This document shows positions 13,939 through 14,111 of a stretch of 14,111 bases of DNA, piece after piece. The stretch is taken from assembly GCA_020719895.1 (NCBI GenBank), contig DYPM01000041.1, forward strand, positions 1 to 14,111. The letters are read 5' to 3'. The stretch is from Sulfurovum sp. (GTDB lineage Bacteria > Campylobacterota > Campylobacteria > Campylobacterales > Sulfurovaceae). Positions within the stretch are counted from its first letter, which is position 1. Every line of letters begins with the position of its first letter. Position numbers and translations under genes: made by a program. The notes below the pieces were generated by a model that ran no database searches, was not told the DNA's origin, and worked only from the letters and a program-made list of their open reading frames with translations.

Positions 13939-14111
13939 ATGAAAAAAACCCAATACCAAAAAAACATCTCACTACTAAACCAATGGGCGAAAGCATACTA
14001 TCAAGACGACAACCCTATAGCAAGTGACGAGGAATACGATAAATTAAGTCGTGAAGTTTTAGATTTTGAACGAAACAATCCAAACGATATCAATCCAATT
14101 TCCCCGACACA
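13939..14111 (+). CDS. ligA: NAD-dependent DNA ligase LigA, N-terminal fragment (cut by window end)
   Basis: The first 57 codons of an open frame that runs off the window. The translation has LNQWAKAYYQDDNPIASD (positions 13-30) then EEYDKLSREVLDFE and NPISPT. This matches the Ia domain of bacterial LigA (pattern YY..D.P..SD.EYD.L..EL...E...P......SPT), which binds the NMN half of NAD+. LigA seals nicks in replication and repair. The remaining 600 or so residues, including the KxDG active site, are outside the window. The ATG at 13939 is 33 nt after the fic stop, with only a weak AAAG ribosome site. Confidence 0.85.
   Translation, partial: MKKTQYQKNISLLNQWAKAYYQDDNPIASDEEYDKLSREVLDFERNNPNDINPISPT

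Overview
The window looks like chromosomal DNA from a member of the Campylobacterota (Epsilonproteobacteria), probably a free-living Sulfurimonas/Sulfurovum/Arcobacter-like lineage. The reasons are the AT-rich composition, Aer/CetB-type PAS and family-4 uracil-DNA glycosylase (UDG) proteins of the kind found there, -10-like TACAAT boxes without clear -35 boxes, and very tight gene packing with ATGA/GTGA overlaps. This placement is inferred from protein character and style; no marker gene was searched. No rRNA, tRNA, CRISPR array, transposase or phage gene was found. Most of the window is ordinary housekeeping and envelope DNA.

Layout. (1) 1-183 is a non-coding leader with a -10-like box. (2) 184-636 encodes a stand-alone Aer/CetB-like PAS redox sensor. 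(3) 697-3430 is a compact group: NfeD-like membrane protein, slipin/stomatin SPFH protein, and the lipid II flippase MurJ. (4) 3490-4641 encodes a CPA2-type cation/proton antiporter with no attached RCK domain. (5) 4781-6768 is a two-gene Ktr-type potassium importer (KtrB pore and KtrA RCK subunit, ATGA overlap), preceded by two adjacent AT-rich dyads. (6) 6845-7318 encodes a small secreted four-cysteine protein of unknown function. (7) On the minus strand, 8681-7323 holds a short diacylglycerol-kinase-family protein followed by a family-4 UDG-like Fe-S protein. (8) 8682-8835 is a divergent intergenic region unusually rich in perfect inverted repeats. (9) 8836-12282 is a Pqi lipid-transport operon in which PqiA is encoded as two overlapping half-genes, followed by PqiB (three MCE domains) and the PqiC lipoprotein. 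(10) It runs by an ATGA overlap into truD, then a class III Fic AMP-transferase, then the first 57 codons of ligA, cut by the window end.

How the genes work together. PqiA, PqiB and PqiC form one inner-to-outer-membrane lipid conduit. KtrA and KtrB form one K+ uptake system, and the antiporter next door plausibly handles opposing cation/proton flux. NfeD and the slipin are a classic membrane-microdomain pair, here placed 20 nt ahead of murJ. Fic is predicted to be self-inhibited by its own C-terminal helix, so no separate antitoxin is needed, and none is seen.

The parts most worth a second look are the structured 8684-8783 region (a possible miniature insertion with a 9-bp direct repeat, plus a 10-bp perfect dyad carrying TACAAT on both strands), the near-leaderless start of the pqi operon, the altered motif 1 in the UDG, and the shortened lipid kinase. 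I see no convincing evidence of a wholly new multi-gene system.
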